From: Coprinus comatus
Taxonomy: Eukaryota > Basidiomycota > Agaricomycetes > Agaricales > Agaricaceae
DNA: 64,000 nt
NCBI GenBank assembly: GCA_034638255.1
Contig: JAWPGT010000009.1
Coordinates: 372,001-436,000, forward strand
Direction: 5' to 3'
Both the position numbers and the translations under genes were made by a program. The notes below the pieces were generated by a model. That model worked only from the letters and a program-made list of their open reading frames with translations. It was not told the origin of the DNA and ran no database searches. Positions 35,292 to 46,923 of the stretch are shown in pieces. The stretch's first letter is position 1, and each line of letters begins with the position of its first letter.

Positions 35292-36109
35292 TCATACCAT
35301 GTCAACGTATTCTTTTTCTTTTCCACCACCAATACCAATACCATTACCATTACCACTAGTCACATCTTTGCCACTTTTATCCTTATCTTTATCCTTATCA
35401 CCATAAAACAACAAAATGACCAAAGACCAAATACAAACCAACTCCAATCCTAACCAAAATCGATGACTTCTTAATCCTCCTCCTCCTTCTCCTCCTATCA
35501 CAGGCTGATTGTCTGATTTTCCATTAGGATGAGGATTAGGATTAGGAATTACTGTTATTGTTTCAGTAGCTGTAGCAGTTGTAGTAACAGTCGGTATATG
35601 TGTAGGTGTGGTAGTCAGAGTTGAGGAAATAGGAATAGCGGTGGTGATACTTGTAAACAATTCTTCTTCTTCTTCCTCTTCTACTACTGCTACTGCCGAA
35701 TTCGACTTTTGCGAAGGCGAAGGTGAAAGCGAAAATGAAGGTATTGATGATGGTGTAGGTGTAGTAGTAGTAGTAGAAGGTAAAGGTATAGATGTTGATA
35801 TAGAAGAAAATAAACTATCTTCTTGATCTGAGATAGCTTGGAGAAGTTGTTTAAGATCGAGTTTGAGTTTGTTTTGTTCATTAGGATCTGGATCTGGATG
35901 TATTAAGTTGATGTTGGATTTGGATATATAATTTTTTGATCCTTGTGCTTGTGATAGTTGTGAAAGTGGTAGTGGTGATGCCAATGACATTTGAAACCTT
36001 GCCACTGCTTTATTTATTATTTTATTTGTCAGTTCATACAACGTAAGTGTCAATTGGTAGAGAAAGACATACTGTACACAGATGCGAATATGATAATGAA
36101 AGGTTTCAT
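35292..36109 (-). CDS. Ser/Thr-rich secreted single-pass membrane protein
   Basis: Exon 1 (36073-36109) encodes MKPFIIIFASVYT, the front of a signal peptide. A 65-nt intron with a near-perfect aactgac branch site follows, and exon 2 runs to 35292. The product is about 245 residues: a short Asp/Pro/Asn segment, a helical patch (LKLDLKQLLQAISDQED), Ser/Thr/Pro-rich spacers likely to be O-glycosylated, a glutamate run, one transmembrane segment (FWLGLELVCIWSLVILLFY), then a cytosolic Lys/Asp tail DKDKDKDK. No enzyme motif. It looks like a wall-spanning surface protein. It shares its exon-1 design and upstream block with the gene at 37474-38301 although the bodies differ. Confidence 0.75.
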
Positions 36110-36227
36110 AATAGTCATAGTTGGAGTAGATGACGAGGATGAGGATGATGATGATGAACCTTTGGAGAAGGAGGAGGGGGGATAGACGATGATGATGATT
36201 AAGGACAATCAAGTCCTAGTGTTTGAA

Positions 36228-36330
36228 TCCAACAAAAACTTCCAGAGTTCTGAAGGTGGCTAGACCAGAGCCAAAAGCGTAGTGCCAGTACTTGCAAAGT
36301 AAAGGGGGAGGAGCTCGGAAGGCTGAGAGC
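36228..36330 (-). promoter_or_regulatory. conserved upstream block, copy 1
   Basis: About 120-220 bp upstream of the start codon at 36109. It shares ggtggctagaccagagcc, ccagtacttgcaaa and a purine-rich end with 38438-38545, which lies 137-245 bp upstream of the neighbouring gene. The same spacing in both suggests a core promoter or regulator site. Confidence 0.7.
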
Positions 36331-37473
36331 GGGGGTGGTAAATTCTTTGCAATGATTCCTTGGTACGTTACCTTCATTTTTATACAATAATTTGAAGCAC
36401 TCTTTTTTCTTTTTTGAAATTCCTGAAAGTTGGGAGGTGCGGTGTTTGAGGGTTTTGTCGTTTGTCGTGGTGTTTGAGCCTTCGGCAATGATCTTGTACA
36501 TTTGATGTTTTGAACCTGCCAAGTCCCCAATAGTAAAGTACATATAACCAGCAGTATTTAGACACGGAAATATCGCCGTCATCATCCGGGCATCTCATGT
36601 CGGAAGTATATGTGACGGTGTGACGGATTCTCGGACCATTGAACGACGAGGCAGTCAGAGTTTTAGATAGACTATAACACTATCTGAATCCCATAGCTTG
36701 ATCCCCTTCCATGCGAATCATAGGCGTTGTTTGTTAGGGGCCATAACTTAGGCAACCCACAATGTGGGGGGAATTTGGATGCAACTACCTCCCTTCTCAA
36801 CGAGCTATAGTCGCCAAGTTCGATAAGGGAAAGCTTTAGGTTTCAAAGAAGTTTCATAGACCAACACAGTCAAACCATGGCGATCTGATTTTCAGGGTCA
36901 TCACTATATGATTAAGCGGGTATGTTTTACAATAATAGCTCGAAAATGAAATTCACGATGACCTCGTGAGACGGTGTAGGCCTCCTGTTACATGCAGCGC
37001 CCATACGTACCGCCGGTTTCGTGATACTTTTCCATTCCCAACTCTATCTATGTATCAGAACAACAAAGGTAAAACTGTTAAAACATACTGCAATGATATT
37101 ACGTTACACGTATGATTCCGAAATCCGACACTCATTTTTATTTCTTTTTATCACTTTTAGGACCTGGCAGTGGTCCTCAGTAGATATTAGTAAATGGTCG
37201 TGTTTGCATTGTCATTGCCTCGGCGAAGTAATATGGGCAACTTCATGGCGAAGAGCCCAAGTTCCAACAGTACTTACATCTAGTATCAATGTACCTTGAA
37301 TCAAGAAGTAAAAACAGAAGAAATACCGTAGCATTAGGTATATTATAGATGAGCCACAAACTACCCATCTTATCACATATGTAGTATGTACTATAAATCC
37401 AGAGTACGTTTTACAAGAAATTACAAATTACTTGAACCCTCCGAACATCTCCATCTCCGAGAAGTAGCAATCA
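36331..37473. other. intergenic
   Basis: Upstream region of the membrane protein gene, then about 900 bp without a supported gene. Minus-strand frames at 36216-36598 overlap one another in different phases and read through the conserved upstream block, so they are not taken as genes. Confidence 0.45.
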
Positions 37474-38301
37474 TCATAGAACATAACCAAAGAAACTAGC
37501 AACTATATACACCCCAACGCCCATCCCAATCGAAGTCAACCCATTACCACCAATTCCAATTCCAATTCCAACAGCACCATTAGGATTCTTTGTCTTCGTT
37601 TCAGTAGCATTCACCGCATTCGTATTAGTAGGTGTAGCCATAGGCGTAGTTGAATAAACAACTGTCGTAGTAGTACTCGTACTCATACTACTCGTCGGTG
37701 TACTAGTAGTAATAGGTGCCGAGGTAGTAGTAGTAGTTGAACCGATTAAAACAGGAAAAGGTGTAAATGTTGTAGGACTGGCAGATACTGGTGTACCAAA
37801 AGCTGCACCTGAACATGAACCTATTGTTGTTTGTGTTAATGTACATTCAACAGCTAAAGATTCTGGGGCTTGTCCTGGAACATTGGCAGGTCCAGGTCCA
37901 GGTCCAGGAAGTGTTAAGTCGATGTTGAATTGATAGTTCATTGATACGTAGTCTGGACCTTGGATTAGAGTGGCTGTTAAGGAAAACGAGATGATGTGAG
38001 TAACACTGCTTAGTATTGAGATATAAAAAAAAAGACGTACCGACTCCGGGAAATTGATTTTCAGCTAAAAATGTAGCATCGACAGCACCGTTACGTATAG
38101 CCCAAGTTGTACGTCCACTTTGAGAATCTGTACCAATAATATCTCCAATAAATGGTTGTGGATCGAATCCTGGCATAATAAGTGATGTTGTCGTTTGCGA
38201 TCTTGCCACTTTTGTTTGATTTTAGTTATTTATTAGAACGCATGGGCAGTAAAGGAAGACATACAGCGCATAAATGCGAAAATGGTAAGGAACGATTTCA
38301 T
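37474..38301 (-). CDS. GPI-anchored-like secreted surface protein
   Basis: Three exons. Exon 1 encodes MKSFLTIFAFM, and the intron lies in the same position as in the neighbour gene. Exon 2 gives LARSQTTTSLIMPGFDPQPF followed by GRTTWAI. Exon 3 starts after a short intron and continues ATLIQGPDYVSMNYQFNIDL, a possible beta-sandwich ectodomain with three Cys (ECTLTQTTIGSCSG). Then comes a Ser/Thr-rich stalk (TTTTTSAPITTSTPTS). The C-terminus NGAVGIGIGIGG followed by a short hydrophobic tail (VGVYIVASFFGYVL) and no charged tail fits a GPI-anchor signal. Agaricomycetes have many such proteins of unknown function. The exon-2/3 acceptor was placed by frame only. Confidence 0.75.
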
Positions 38302-38437
38302 AGTAGCAGTGGTAGTACCAAACATCTTGATTCCTCTGGTATATAGAATCGAAAGGAGATGATGATGATTTTAATAATGTCGAACTTGAACTTGAACTTT
38401 GGAGAATGATTCCGATAAGACAATATCAGTCTTTAAA

Positions 38438-38545
38438 TCAACAAAACTTCCTGAGTTATGTTGTGGACACAAAAGGGGTGGCTAGACCAGAGCCGGAAGT
38501 ATACCAGTACTTGCAAAAGGGGGGAGAGGGAGGAGGGTGGCATAC
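38438..38545 (-). promoter_or_regulatory. conserved upstream block, copy 2
   Basis: Matches the block at 36228-36330 through ggtggctagaccagagcc, ccagtacttgcaaa and a ggggga-rich end, at a similar distance from the start codon. Downstream coding sequences are unrelated after exon 1. Confidence 0.7.
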
Positions 38546-41500
38546 CCTTTGTGAAATCGTCATTATATATGCGCCACCAATAGATGTAGTTTCATAATTA
38601 TCAGGTATCCGTATCCCTATCTCCAGGGTTTTGGCTTTCGGTTTTGGTTTTCTTTCGATTGTGTGTCAAGGATCAGCGCTTCACACACAATTTGGCATAG
38701 GTGGTCTAGTACCTGAGGCTTAAAGAGTTGATGTACGTATTGTGTTTCCCTCCCTTCCCCCTTGGTAATGATGGGATATCTATATCTTGGAGGGTTTTTC
38801 AATTTTGGAGTCTGTGAGACTATGATAGCTTCACTTCCAAATGTTTAGCTGTTTGCTGAAAATGTTAGATGTTACGCCGGTTTGAAGTTTGAATGTTTGA
38901 ACGTTACCAAGGGATATTGAAACGGTTGCTGGTCTAGGTTGGGTTCTAACAAACTAGTACTATACCAACGCTTTTGCATCTCCGCAGCTACAGCTACAGC
39001 CTACACACATCAAGAAAGTATATAACGTCGGTTATACCTACCTACCGTAGTATCTACGCTATGAGAATATGAAGTTGTAGTTATGGCATTCTGAAAGTGA
39101 TAGTAGCACGATGCTAAGTCTGTAATGATTAATAAATGGATTAAATCTCAATATTAATAGGCGATATACATATATCGTTTTCCATTTTGATATGTCTAAA
39201 ACAATTGATGGATTGTGTCAGAGTACTTATAGCAAGCTTATGAGTACCATGGCAAAACGTTTCACTGCGCATCATATGTGAGTCGTTGCTAGGATACGAT
39301 AGTGAAACTTAATGAACACTTAGTCCTACTAATAAGCAGAAAGCCAAGTTCCAAAAAAAGTCCCTGCAAGGCCCTGAAAAAGTTAATCGTCATTCTATGT
39401 ACCATTCTTCAAATAAACTATTCCACTATTCATTTCAAGTGGGTCGACAGTGGAAGTTGCATCATACGTTCGCGCTAGTAGTACATATGTATAATATCAT
39501 AAGGCTCAGGAAGTTAAATTCATCATCATCATAGGTAATGTCGCCATCTCTGAGGCTGCCATCATAAGTAATGATAATTTCGGTGACCGCTCGTTACATA
39601 GTACTATGTACATCTTACTACATACTTACACGTAATTATACCTGTAGGTACTTATTGTAAGTATTCAGCAAGTATTCGGTCACTTCCGACACGGAGTCGG
39701 AATCTCATTACTTATTTTTAACTGGAAGAAGATGGTCAAGAACCAAAATCATGGTCATTCTGCGATGAGCATTTGAAAATGAGAGGCGTATAGGGGTTTT
39801 CACTCGTTATTCTCTTTGATTCTTTACACATTTTCTCTCTCTCTCTTTTTGTTTGTTTGTTTGTTAATAAGTATGAATTTTCCGGTTCACTCGGTGATTA
39901 TCAGTGTTAATTAAATTGAAAATTATGAACATGTCATGTCAATCAATTATTGTCAATGTCACTATGAATGTCAAACCCAGCGTCAAAAAAAAACTGGTGC
40001 TTTGTGCCAAACTAGCCACACCGTCGCCGGTCACCATGGTCCTGGTCCATCAACACAAGTCCATCACCAAATCTTTTGAAAGTAAGTACCGTAGTACTAA
40101 TTTTAAAATTTAAGTTTTTCCTTTTAGAAAATGGAGAGAGAGAGATGATGTTTGATGTTGGTATTTATTTCAAGCACCACAACTACATTACTACAGCTAG
40201 TACATACACGGTATATACAATTGTAATACAACAGTACCAGCGTTCTCCGACCTCCTATCATAAAAACTAAGATACCTCATGATCATATTCATGTTGTATC
40301 ATGCATCAAGCTTTAAATATGGTACTTACTTACTTATTGTTTTACTCATCTACATACACATGAACAAGGCCCCTCTCGGACGTAATGCTGAGTTTAGAAC
40401 TCAATATATATATCTTACGTGTCCAACTACAAAAAATGTCGATCACCGTAATCGTAACAATACATATTCTGTTGGAGTTAGGTGAGGCAAACACGTGTCG
40501 AGAACGTGTGTGGCATTGCAGGATGGTCCAAGCTGCATGTCTTAAATATGCCTGTGATTTTGTTTCTTACTCATCTTCGTTCGCTTTGACCGTTTCTATT
40601 GTTATTATGTATGTACTTAAGCTGTATGTACAACTCAGTGTACCCTCAGTTCTCGTCTTCGAGTCTGAGGTTAGTATCTATACCCACTTTTCGTTCTACT
40701 ATTTACTGACTATTATCACGTAGTCTTAACATTGTGTTCTTATCAGGTATTATCAAATATATACAGTTCTCGTCTTCGAGTCTGAGTCTTAACATTGTGT
40801 TCTTATCATATTCAACGTTAATTCAGTCTTTCAACCCTGGGTCTGGGCAATTACAATACAAAAGGACCTGTAATGTACATTACTTAGCACAAGTATATGG
40901 TTATCAAGTACAACAAGAAGAAGTACAAATAAACAAGTTATTGTTTTCGGGTTAACTACTATAAAAGTACAAACAACTTACAACTTACAACTACAACACA
41001 TCGATTATATATGTAAAATACCTTAGGGGTAAACGTGAGGAAGCGGGTATGTGTATGATGAATGAATAAGCAATCATCAAAAAAAAACTTTCCATTCATC
41101 CATTCATTCATTCATTCTATTCATTCTATTTATTAACGTTCTCCATCAATGAATCACGATGGACATTCGAAGCGGGATGTTTCTGATCAAAAAAAATTTC
41201 AAAATGACACATCAAATCAAGAATCAAAAATTTAATGACTTTCAATGACATGGACATTTGACACCCGACAACCTTACTTACATGATCATGATTACACATG
41301 AACATCTACATCTTTTCATCAACGCTCCCTTTTCATTCATATCGCCATTTAGTTTTCTCCTTTGTCCTTCCTTAATTAATTTCATATTGCTTTGTATATT
41401 TGTTCTACATAAGAACTTAAATTATTGTTGGTGTCACAATAAGCCGTAGAAGCTTTTTCATTTATTCTTTTGACAAATGGAACGGAACTTCACGATACTT

Positions 41501-42091
41501 GAAGTTTAGCCTGCGTAACGTTAACGCGTAAATGAACACACCACTTACACACCACACACACGCAAAAAAAAAAATAGAAATGCAGTTTGTTGAAAAAAAA
41601 AGTTTCATATGTATACGTATAGAAATGTCATAACAAAAAAGAAAGAAAAAGAAAACTTTTGGTCTTGTGCACAAGGTGTAAAAAAAAAAAGCAAGTAAAA
41701 GAAAAGTCATCATCATAGGTAAGGTCGTAGAGAGTGGTGTCACAAACCTCTAAGGGTATAATGGATCAAATCAAATCGAATCAAAAAAAAGGAAAGAATA
41801 GTACGCAAAAAAGCGATAAGTTACTCCCATACGAGAGGCAAAAAAAGGAATGAAAAAAAGCAAAAAAAAAAAGGAAGGACAGATACCCATCCTACACACT
41901 TTTTGTTATATATATATATAGCATTGAAAAAAAGGCCCACAGGCAGTTTAGTTACGCACGGGATGTTTTGGAAATTGTAAGGGTAGGTCGAAGAGAGGAA
42001 GAGAGAGAAGGTAAGTGGGCCTTTTTTTCTGATCACAAAGGTATCCGGAAAGTATAGTATATACATGTTCTTTTTGGTCGTCTTTGCTATA
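38546..42091. other. gene-poor AT-rich region with simple repeats
   Basis: No gene with motif or splice structure is supported across 3.5 kb. A catagtactatgta palindromic patch at 39597-39620 resembles one at 4723. A nested direct repeat lies at 40647-40808. Simple tandem attc repeats (41099-41130) and many A-tracts (41560-41880) follow. A short frame at 39904-40113 has no family match by eye. Much of 41.0-42.0 kb may be 3' flank of the homeodomain gene. Confidence 0.5.
40647..40808. repeat. nested direct repeats
   Basis: Two direct repeats are interleaved. The 23-base agttctcgtcttcgagtctgag unit starts at about 40648 and 40764. A gtcttaacattgtgttcttatca unit starts at about 40723 and 40787. 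They look like remains of local duplications; no mobile-element ends were identified. Confidence 0.7.
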
Positions 42092-43075
42092 TCATAGACG
42101 ACGGTCTTTCAAACCACAAAGTGCCAATGCGGCTTTCATAATTTCATCATCTTCGTGCTTTGGCCATTCGGCATCTGATGAAGAAAGCGCGAGTAAGGCA
42201 CCACTGCCTCGAGGATCTGGGGTCCACCTTGGGTCTTCCCGTCCCCACGTGCTCGGTGGGGTAACGAGCTCGTCGTCACCTTCGTCATCTGTGACCTCGA
42301 GATCTAACCTGTTTGGTTGTCGCCGTGGTCTCAAGCCAGGACGGGATGTTGTAGTAGACGTGGGACCTGGGAGACGAATGCCATCCTTCTCGGCTAACCG
42401 AGCAGCGGCACAGGCCCATTCCAGGGTGCGGCGCTTCTTTCCAAACTCGACATATTCACGCGCCGGAGGACTAATGGGGTCTGTGATTGGGGAGGAAGGC
42501 ATGTTGTCCCAGAGAGGTGCGTTGGGGTCTCTCTTGGAGGGGGTGCGAGGTAATGGAGCCCGCAACTCCGAACGAGAGGCCACGCGATCGAGTGATGGCC
42601 GCGACGGTGGGGCGGACATTGTTGTTGAAGTTGTGCTAAATGTGGGTGAAGACGTGCGACGAGCAGTAGGTTGGTGTGTTAGAGGAGGGGTGTTGAATGA
42701 ACCATGGTTGGTTGCTGCAGACTTGCGTTCTGTCTGACGCTTGTTCTGGAACCAAATTGTGACAGACTTAATTTCCCTAATTAATCAAAAAGACGCGTCG
42801 TGGTAACCAGATGAGCGGATGAGGTGGCATGCGAGGCTCTAGGACACTTACATCCCCCCAGACTTTGCCACTGCCTCTCTGTCCTCTCTGGACGGATGCG
42901 AGTTTTGGTGGAAGAGGTTCTCGAGCATCATGAGCTGGACATTGGTGAATCGCTTCCTGGTCCTACGCGAAGTTGCAGTACTAGTGTTGCAGGCAGTTTC
43001 GTCGGATAATAGGCTGGCAACGCTGGATGGGGTGATGCCTGCGGCAAAGGAGGGGTGCAGATAGTGTTGTTCCAT
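42092..43075 (-). CDS. homeodomain transcription factor
   Basis: Nuclear DNA-binding regulator. Two exons are joined at 42853/42782, where the intron splits the codon in GGMEIKS. Residues 36-95 form a homeodomain: the basic arm SRRTRKRF, helix 1 TNVQLMMLENLF, helix 2 SREDREAVAKSGG, and recognition helix 3 SVTIWFQNKRQTERK with the invariant W-F-N-R positions. The remaining 200 residues are Pro/Ser/Arg-rich, including a basic KKRRTLEWACAAARLAEKDGI helix and a C-terminal acidic/helical tail (DDEIMKAALALCGL) that could activate or bind a partner. A QNKRQ third helix occurs in fungal YOX1/YHP1-type factors. There is no companion HD gene facing it, so a mating-type HD1/HD2 pair is not indicated. 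The start is the first ATG of exon 1. Confidence 0.9.
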
Positions 43076-43337
43076 TACGGAGGGAGACAGAGGCAGGTTT
43101 GGGAAAAACCGTCACGGACTTTATTTATTTATGTAACATCGTTTGATTCGAACGCGTCGCGATCACGTGCACGTGTCACCCACAATAGCCTGTCTGCTGT
43201 TGACCAAAAGTTGTTCGACGGAGTGACAAACTAAGAATACTCACAACAACTACTTAACAACCTCACATATCCCCAGATCACCTGATGACCGGCTCATTCT
43301 TCAAACACTTTCCCACAGGCCTCTGTATTCAACTACA

Positions 43338-46300
43338 ATGTCCACTGCAGTCCCAAATACCGCCACAAAGGCAGTGAACAATACTGCTCCACCACCAACT
43401 GCATTTAAGCATCCTCTTGATCCCCTGACTGCTGAGGAGGCATGTTGCTGTTTCTCAAACCCCTAGTCACTAGATCACCAATTGATTCTTTGGCTGTTAT
43501 CTCTTAGATCTCAGCTATAACACTCACCGTTCGTCATTATACTGCATCCGAGACCTCTATCAAGGCGATCAAGTTTATACTATGCAACCTTCTCCCTCCA
43601 CCGAAAAGAGCGGTTTTGGCCTATCTTGGTATCCCTCTCGATCCCGGTTCTAAACCCGAGGAGCCGGTTCCCATCGTTCGGAAAGCTGAAGTAGATGCAA
43701 GTTGTCTCTTTTATAAATAACTTTAATCCAATGTATTGAGCCTATACATTTAGTTCCTCGACGTTGTAGATGGGTGAGTAATTGTTATTGCTTTCGAGGC
43801 AGTTCGCTTAACACTCCTTCAGTCGTTCATATAACTTGATCATCGCACTCCAAGATCAAGGTAAATGGAAGGTGGAAAAATTGGTACAACTCGCAGAAGG
43901 CATTCAACCTCAGATCTCGGCTGGTGAACTTCTTGATTGCGAAAAGATCGTAAGGGAATCAAAGCGTGTTCAAGAATTGGCAGCGGCTGTTGGTACGCGA
44001 CCATTCAATATTTACTATTCGATCAATATTTCTAACAAGGGCTTCCACCAGGTATCACTCCGGATCAGATTTTCTGTGACGGATGGTCTATCGGTTATGA
44101 TGATCGGTTCCCTCAGAGTAGGAGAATCCAACAAGCCATCGTGTTTGCTAGATTCTCTGAACATGACAACTTGTATGCGCATCCTATGGTACGAGATCAT
44201 ATACTTAGCTCTCTCTATTCTAAATTCTTACGATCTCCATTAGGACTTTATCCCTGTCGTAGACGCTAACAGCGGCGAAATTTTACACATCGGCAAGTAT
44301 ATATAAATATTTTAAAACCCGTTTTCGTCATATCATTTAACATTAATATATAACAGACTTCCCGTCCCATTATCAAAACAACGGGGGTGGAGGCGCACAG
44401 TTAACGGCACCCAGTACTAAACCTCCTCCACTTGAAGAAGATACTTTGGAAAATTCTGGAAGACAACGTATCCCTCCTCCTCGTCGTGCATTCGATTTCT
44501 TACCTGAATTAATGGAAAAGACTGAAGAAGATGGGTTTAAATTTAGAGAAGATGTTAAACCTTTACAAATAGTACAACCCGAAGGTGTTAGTTTCAAAAT
44601 GGATGGGAACGTAATTGAATGGCAAAATTGGAAAATGCATATTGGTATGTACATCATTGTGATTTTTGATTTCCATCTTTCCTTTTTACAATTGCTCACA
44701 TTGTTGAATTGTTATACAGCATTTGCTCATAGGGAGGGTATTGTGTTATCAACAATTACATATAATGATCATGGTGAAGTTCGTCCTTTATTCTATCGAT
44801 TGGCATTATCAGAAATGGTTGTGCCTTATGGGGCACCTGAACATCCTCATCCAAGAAAATTCGCTTTTGACTCGTACGTCGTTACTTATATGCGGTTTAT
44901 ATGATTCGGTTTGACGTGATATATTATAGAGGCGAATATGGAATTGGTATGATGGCCAATGATTTATCTTTAGGTTGTGATTGTGTCGGTCGAATTCATT
45001 ACTTGGTATGTTTTATGCCATCCTATCATCCCCCCTCTCCCCCCTTCCCCCACCATTCGTGGAGTATTTATGAGTATATATATTTAAACAGCCCGGTGTA
45101 TTTGCTGCTCATGATGGAACACCTATTGTTATCGATCAAGTTATTTGTATTCATGAAGAAGATTCCGGTGTATTATGGAAACATACAGATTATAGAACTG
45201 GTGGTAAATCAAGAACTGTTCGTAGAAGGAGGTTGGTTATTAGTATGGTTTGTACTCTAGCAAATTACGGTTAGTCTCCCCCCATACACTCCCCATTTCT
45301 TGTTAAAATAAATAAATACCAACTAACACCAACCCCTTTTTTTTTAAAAAAAAAAAATAACATTAACATTTATTACAGAGTATATCTGGAATTACCATTT
45401 CTATCAAGATGGAACAATCGAACACGAAATCAGATTAACAGGAATACTACAAGTTTCCATAGGTTCTCAAAACGAACAATCTCCATACGGAACAACAATA
45501 GCTCCAAACATAATCGCACAAAACCATCAACATATCTTTTGTTATCGTTTAGATCCAATGATAGACGGAATAAAAAACACAGTAATTGAATCAGATGTAA
45601 TATCAATTGAAGAACCTACAGGATCTGATGTGAATTGGGCTGGAAATGGATTTTATGCAAAGGATGTTAGGTTGGTAAAGGAATGTGGGAGGAAGTGGGA
45701 TGCTGAGAAGGAAAGGAGATGGAGGATTGTTAATCCGAATAGGAAACATTATAGTACTGGTAAAGAGGTTGGGTATGTTATTGGATTAAAAGGTGGTGTT
45801 GTACCTTCATTTGCGAAACCGAATAGTTGGTTAGCTAAAAGGGCACCGTTTTTGGAAAATGATTTATGGGTTTGTAAGGATGTTGTTGATGATGTTGATG
45901 ATGCTAATGGTGAGGATGGGAATGATGATGGGTTTGTAAGGATGTTGTTGATGATGTTGATGATGCTAATGGTGAGGATGGGAATGATGAAAGGAAGGAA
46001 AGGATTTATCCTGCTGGTAGATATATGCCTCAAACTAGAGAAGTTCCGATTGATTCGATTGGGAATTGGGTTAAAGGAGAGGAAAATGTGGATGGTGAGG
46101 ATATTTTGGTTTATTTTAATGTTGGGACTACGCATATTCCGAGACCTGAAGATTGGCCTGTGTAAGTTTTTCCTCTTTCTTGCTCTCTCTCTTTTCCCTG
46201 ATTCTGACGCTGACACTGACGCCTCTCTCTCCCCCCTCTATAGTATGCCAGCCGAGACTTTAAGTATAACTTTGAAACCTGTATCATTCTTCAAAGTTAA

Positions 46301-46415
46301 TCCGAGTATGGACGTCCCAGGAACTCATGATCCTATGAGTAAACCTGCTTTCGAAGGTCAAAGTCAAGGTCAAGGTGGAAGTGGAGGTTGCTGTGCTTCT
46401 GCTTCTTCTGGATGA
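43338..46415 (+). CDS. copper-containing primary amine oxidase
   Basis: Oxidises primary amines to aldehydes with release of ammonia and H2O2, using copper and topaquinone formed from its own tyrosine. About 690 residues over about nine exons. Domain start: AITLTVRHYTAS and RKAEVDFLDVVDGRSYN. Catalytic part: YGIGMMANDLSL (general-base Asp), then the cofactor site NYEYIWNYHF, built only after splicing across tta cg/gag at about 45259-45379, and the Cu ligand pair HQHIFCYRLDP. The C-terminus PEDWPVMPAETLSITLKP joins across an intron at 46162. Two introns have GC donors (43439 and 43696). A perfect 62-bp tandem duplication at 45866-45990 disturbs the frame; a 71-nt intron at 45870-45940 would restore it. 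The C-terminus is not a PTS1 (ends SSG), so the compartment is uncertain. Confidence 0.9.
45866..45990 (+). repeat. perfect 62-bp tandem duplication in an exon
   Basis: Copy 1 is 45866-45927 and copy 2 is 45928-45989, with one extra matching base after it and no mismatch. Sixty-two is not a multiple of three. Removing one copy gives an uninterrupted reading frame (DLWVCKDVVDDVDDANGED to DERKERIYPAGRY). Confidence 0.95.
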
Positions 46416-46923
46416 AGGAACTGGGCTAAATGCAGATGCAGATGCAGATGCAAAAGCAATTATGGATGGGGGGGATCGTATATATATATGCAATTTTAGC
46501 AATCTAACCATACATGATATATCTATATAACAATTGTGAAAGAGAAATGTATAACGCATGTACTTGTATTTCGAATCTGCAATTTATGATTTATGTACTC
46601 GATATTGACTTGTTACTAGTTTTCTGAAATCTCTCGAGTCTAACCTTTTTGAAGGATGGGATAGGAAAATTAATATTGTTACTTGAGCTGCACCAACCTA
46701 CGTCTCAGCTTTTCGGTAACAAGCTTTTTTGGGAGGGGAGGGACCTCAACGACTACAAACGCGTCGAAAAAATGAAAATGTTAGATTATAAAAGACTGAG
46801 ATAATAAAAGGAAATGACTTACAGAAGGAGGCTACACGCTTTTTACCTTTTGAGCAATGAGATGATGTTAATTTGTGTTTCTTTTTTAGAATAAAGAATG
46901 AATGGGCTTACCACGAGCTACAA
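46416..46923. other. intergenic between convergent genes
   Basis: 508 bp between the stop codons of two convergent genes. A short gcagat tandem repeat sits at 46431-46452. Otherwise nothing is recognised. Confidence 0.5.

Noticed and set aside
36216..36598. Overlapping minus-strand frames upstream of the membrane protein
   Set aside because: They run through the conserved promoter block in several phases and lack motifs.
42084..42737. Plus-strand open frame of 217 codons
   Set aside because: It is antisense to the homeodomain protein's C-terminal exon, which has the real motif and splice junction.
42092..43075. Mating-type homeodomain locus
   Set aside because: Only one homeodomain gene is present, with no divergently transcribed partner and no flanking gene typical of the A locus recognised.
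45749..46216. Minus-strand Ile/Asn/Pro-rich frame
   Set aside because: Shadow of the amine oxidase exon; composition arises from the gat/gtt-rich coding strand.
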